Source: Agriterribacter humi
GTDB lineage: Bacteria; Bacteroidota; Bacteroidia; Chitinophagales; Chitinophagaceae
Length of the DNA: 64,000 nt
Direction of reading: 5' to 3'
NCBI RefSeq assembly: GCF_009192765.1
Contig: NZ_VOHQ01000011.1
Span: forward strand, 1 to 64,000
The position numbers and the translations under genes were made by a program. Positions 63,654-64,000 of this stretch are shown here, piece by piece. The notes beneath the pieces are model-generated. The model ran no database searches, was not told the DNA's origin, and was given only the letters and a program-made list of their open reading frames with translations. Position 1 is the stretch's first letter. Every line of letters begins with the position of its first letter.

Positions 63654-64000
63654 GTGAAGTACAAAATAGGATACCGGATAAGAAAGCTGCGGGAAAGCAA
63701 AGATTATAGCCAGCAAAATATGGCGGGCGAATTAGGCATTTCTACCAGCGCTTATTCCAAAATAGAAACAGGCAAAACTGATCCTTCTATCGGAAGGGTT
63801 GAGGAAATAGCAGAAATTCTTGAAGTAGATGTCTCCTATTTTTTCCAGGAGCAGAACATCGAAAGTAAAGTAGAAGATCCTAATAAAGCTTACGGTTTTG
63901 CCACTAAAAGTGATATTGAAGAATTGATGTCACTGATTGATGGCTTAAAGCGGGAAATTGAAAATTTAAAAGCGCGCTTTCAAAATCTTACAACTGCCAA
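63654..64000 (+). CDS. XRE-family regulator (3' end outside window)
   Basis: GTG 63654 opens a frame with no stop before the window end. Residues 1-65 form an XRE helix-turn-helix (YRIRKLRESKDYSQQNMAGE, LGISTSAYSKIETGKTDPS), then a coiled-coil-like tail (SDIEELMSLIDGLKREIENL). It is divergent from the Type ISP gene, with likely operator sites between them, so it may limit or time restriction enzyme expression. A start at a later ATG would remove half the HTH and is unlikely. Confidence 0.85.
   Translation, partial: MKYKIGYRIRKLRESKDYSQQNMAGELGISTSAYSKIETGKTDPSIGRVEEIAEILEVDVSYFFQEQNIESKVEDPNKAYGFATKSDIEELMSLIDGLKREIENLKARFQNLTTA

Overview
The window looks like a chromosome segment from a Bacteroidota bacterium, most likely family Chitinophagaceae. 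Supporting signs are a SusC/SusD pair, TAnnTTTG-type -7 promoter boxes, a dcw cell-division cluster with the long Bacteroidota form of MraY, menaquinone synthesis by the futalosine route (MqnE), head-GIN and DUF4136 lipoproteins, and single-polypeptide restriction enzymes. The genus cannot be fixed from the sequence alone.

Layout. 1-1881: the end of an ExbD/TolR-type gene, then mnmE. About 2.0-11.2 kb: a visibly more AT-rich integrative element bounded by near-identical 18-bp direct repeats (2003-2020 and 11154-11171). It carries a tyrosine integrase, two excisionase-like proteins, an HUH replication protein, an unrecognised 431-aa protein, a TIR-like protein, a GNAT acetyltransferase and a PvuII-type restriction-modification system whose endonuclease is fused to an XRE controller domain. 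11.4-12.5 kb: a mobile mystery protein A/B pair (XRE plus Fic). 12.5-14.9 kb: a gene remnant, a 25-aa leader reading frame coupled to a [2Fe-2S] ferredoxin, a small unknown protein, and a RayT (REP-associated) transposase gene containing REP-like palindromes. 14.9-22.1 kb: a ZU5 lipoprotein, a dihaem cytochrome c, an FG-GAP protein, MqnE, a head-GIN lipoprotein and a TIGR01777 epimerase.

22.2-38.7 kb (minus strand): mraZ-rsmH-ftsL-ftsI-murE-mraY-murD-ftsW-murG-murC-ftsQ-ftsA-ftsZ, preceded by a decamer-phased MraZ operator and closed by an intrinsic terminator after ftsZ. These genes make lipid II from UDP-MurNAc precursors and build the FtsZ/FtsA division machine. The divergent intergenic region upstream also holds two perfect DnaA boxes. 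39-47.5 kb: queA, a histidine kinase, an AlgH/YqgE protein, a small outer-membrane barrel, a DUF4136 lipoprotein, and a CHASE3/PAS histidine kinase followed by two NarL-type response regulators, the second without a DNA-binding domain.

47.7-54.2 kb: SusD/SusC nutrient uptake genes with a divergent AraC regulator. 54.4-58.4 kb: a membrane-anchored cytochrome/DUF1549/DUF1553 protein and a Tat-exported DUF1501 partner. 58.6-64 kb: a Type ISP restriction-modification enzyme with a divergent XRE regulator that runs off the end of the window, sharing a control region with paired CTTTAAAG palindromes.

The most notable material is accessory: the controller-endonuclease fusion and its dyads, the TIR-like and orphan cargo genes, the REP-like palindromes inside the RayT gene, and the Type ISP/XRE control region.
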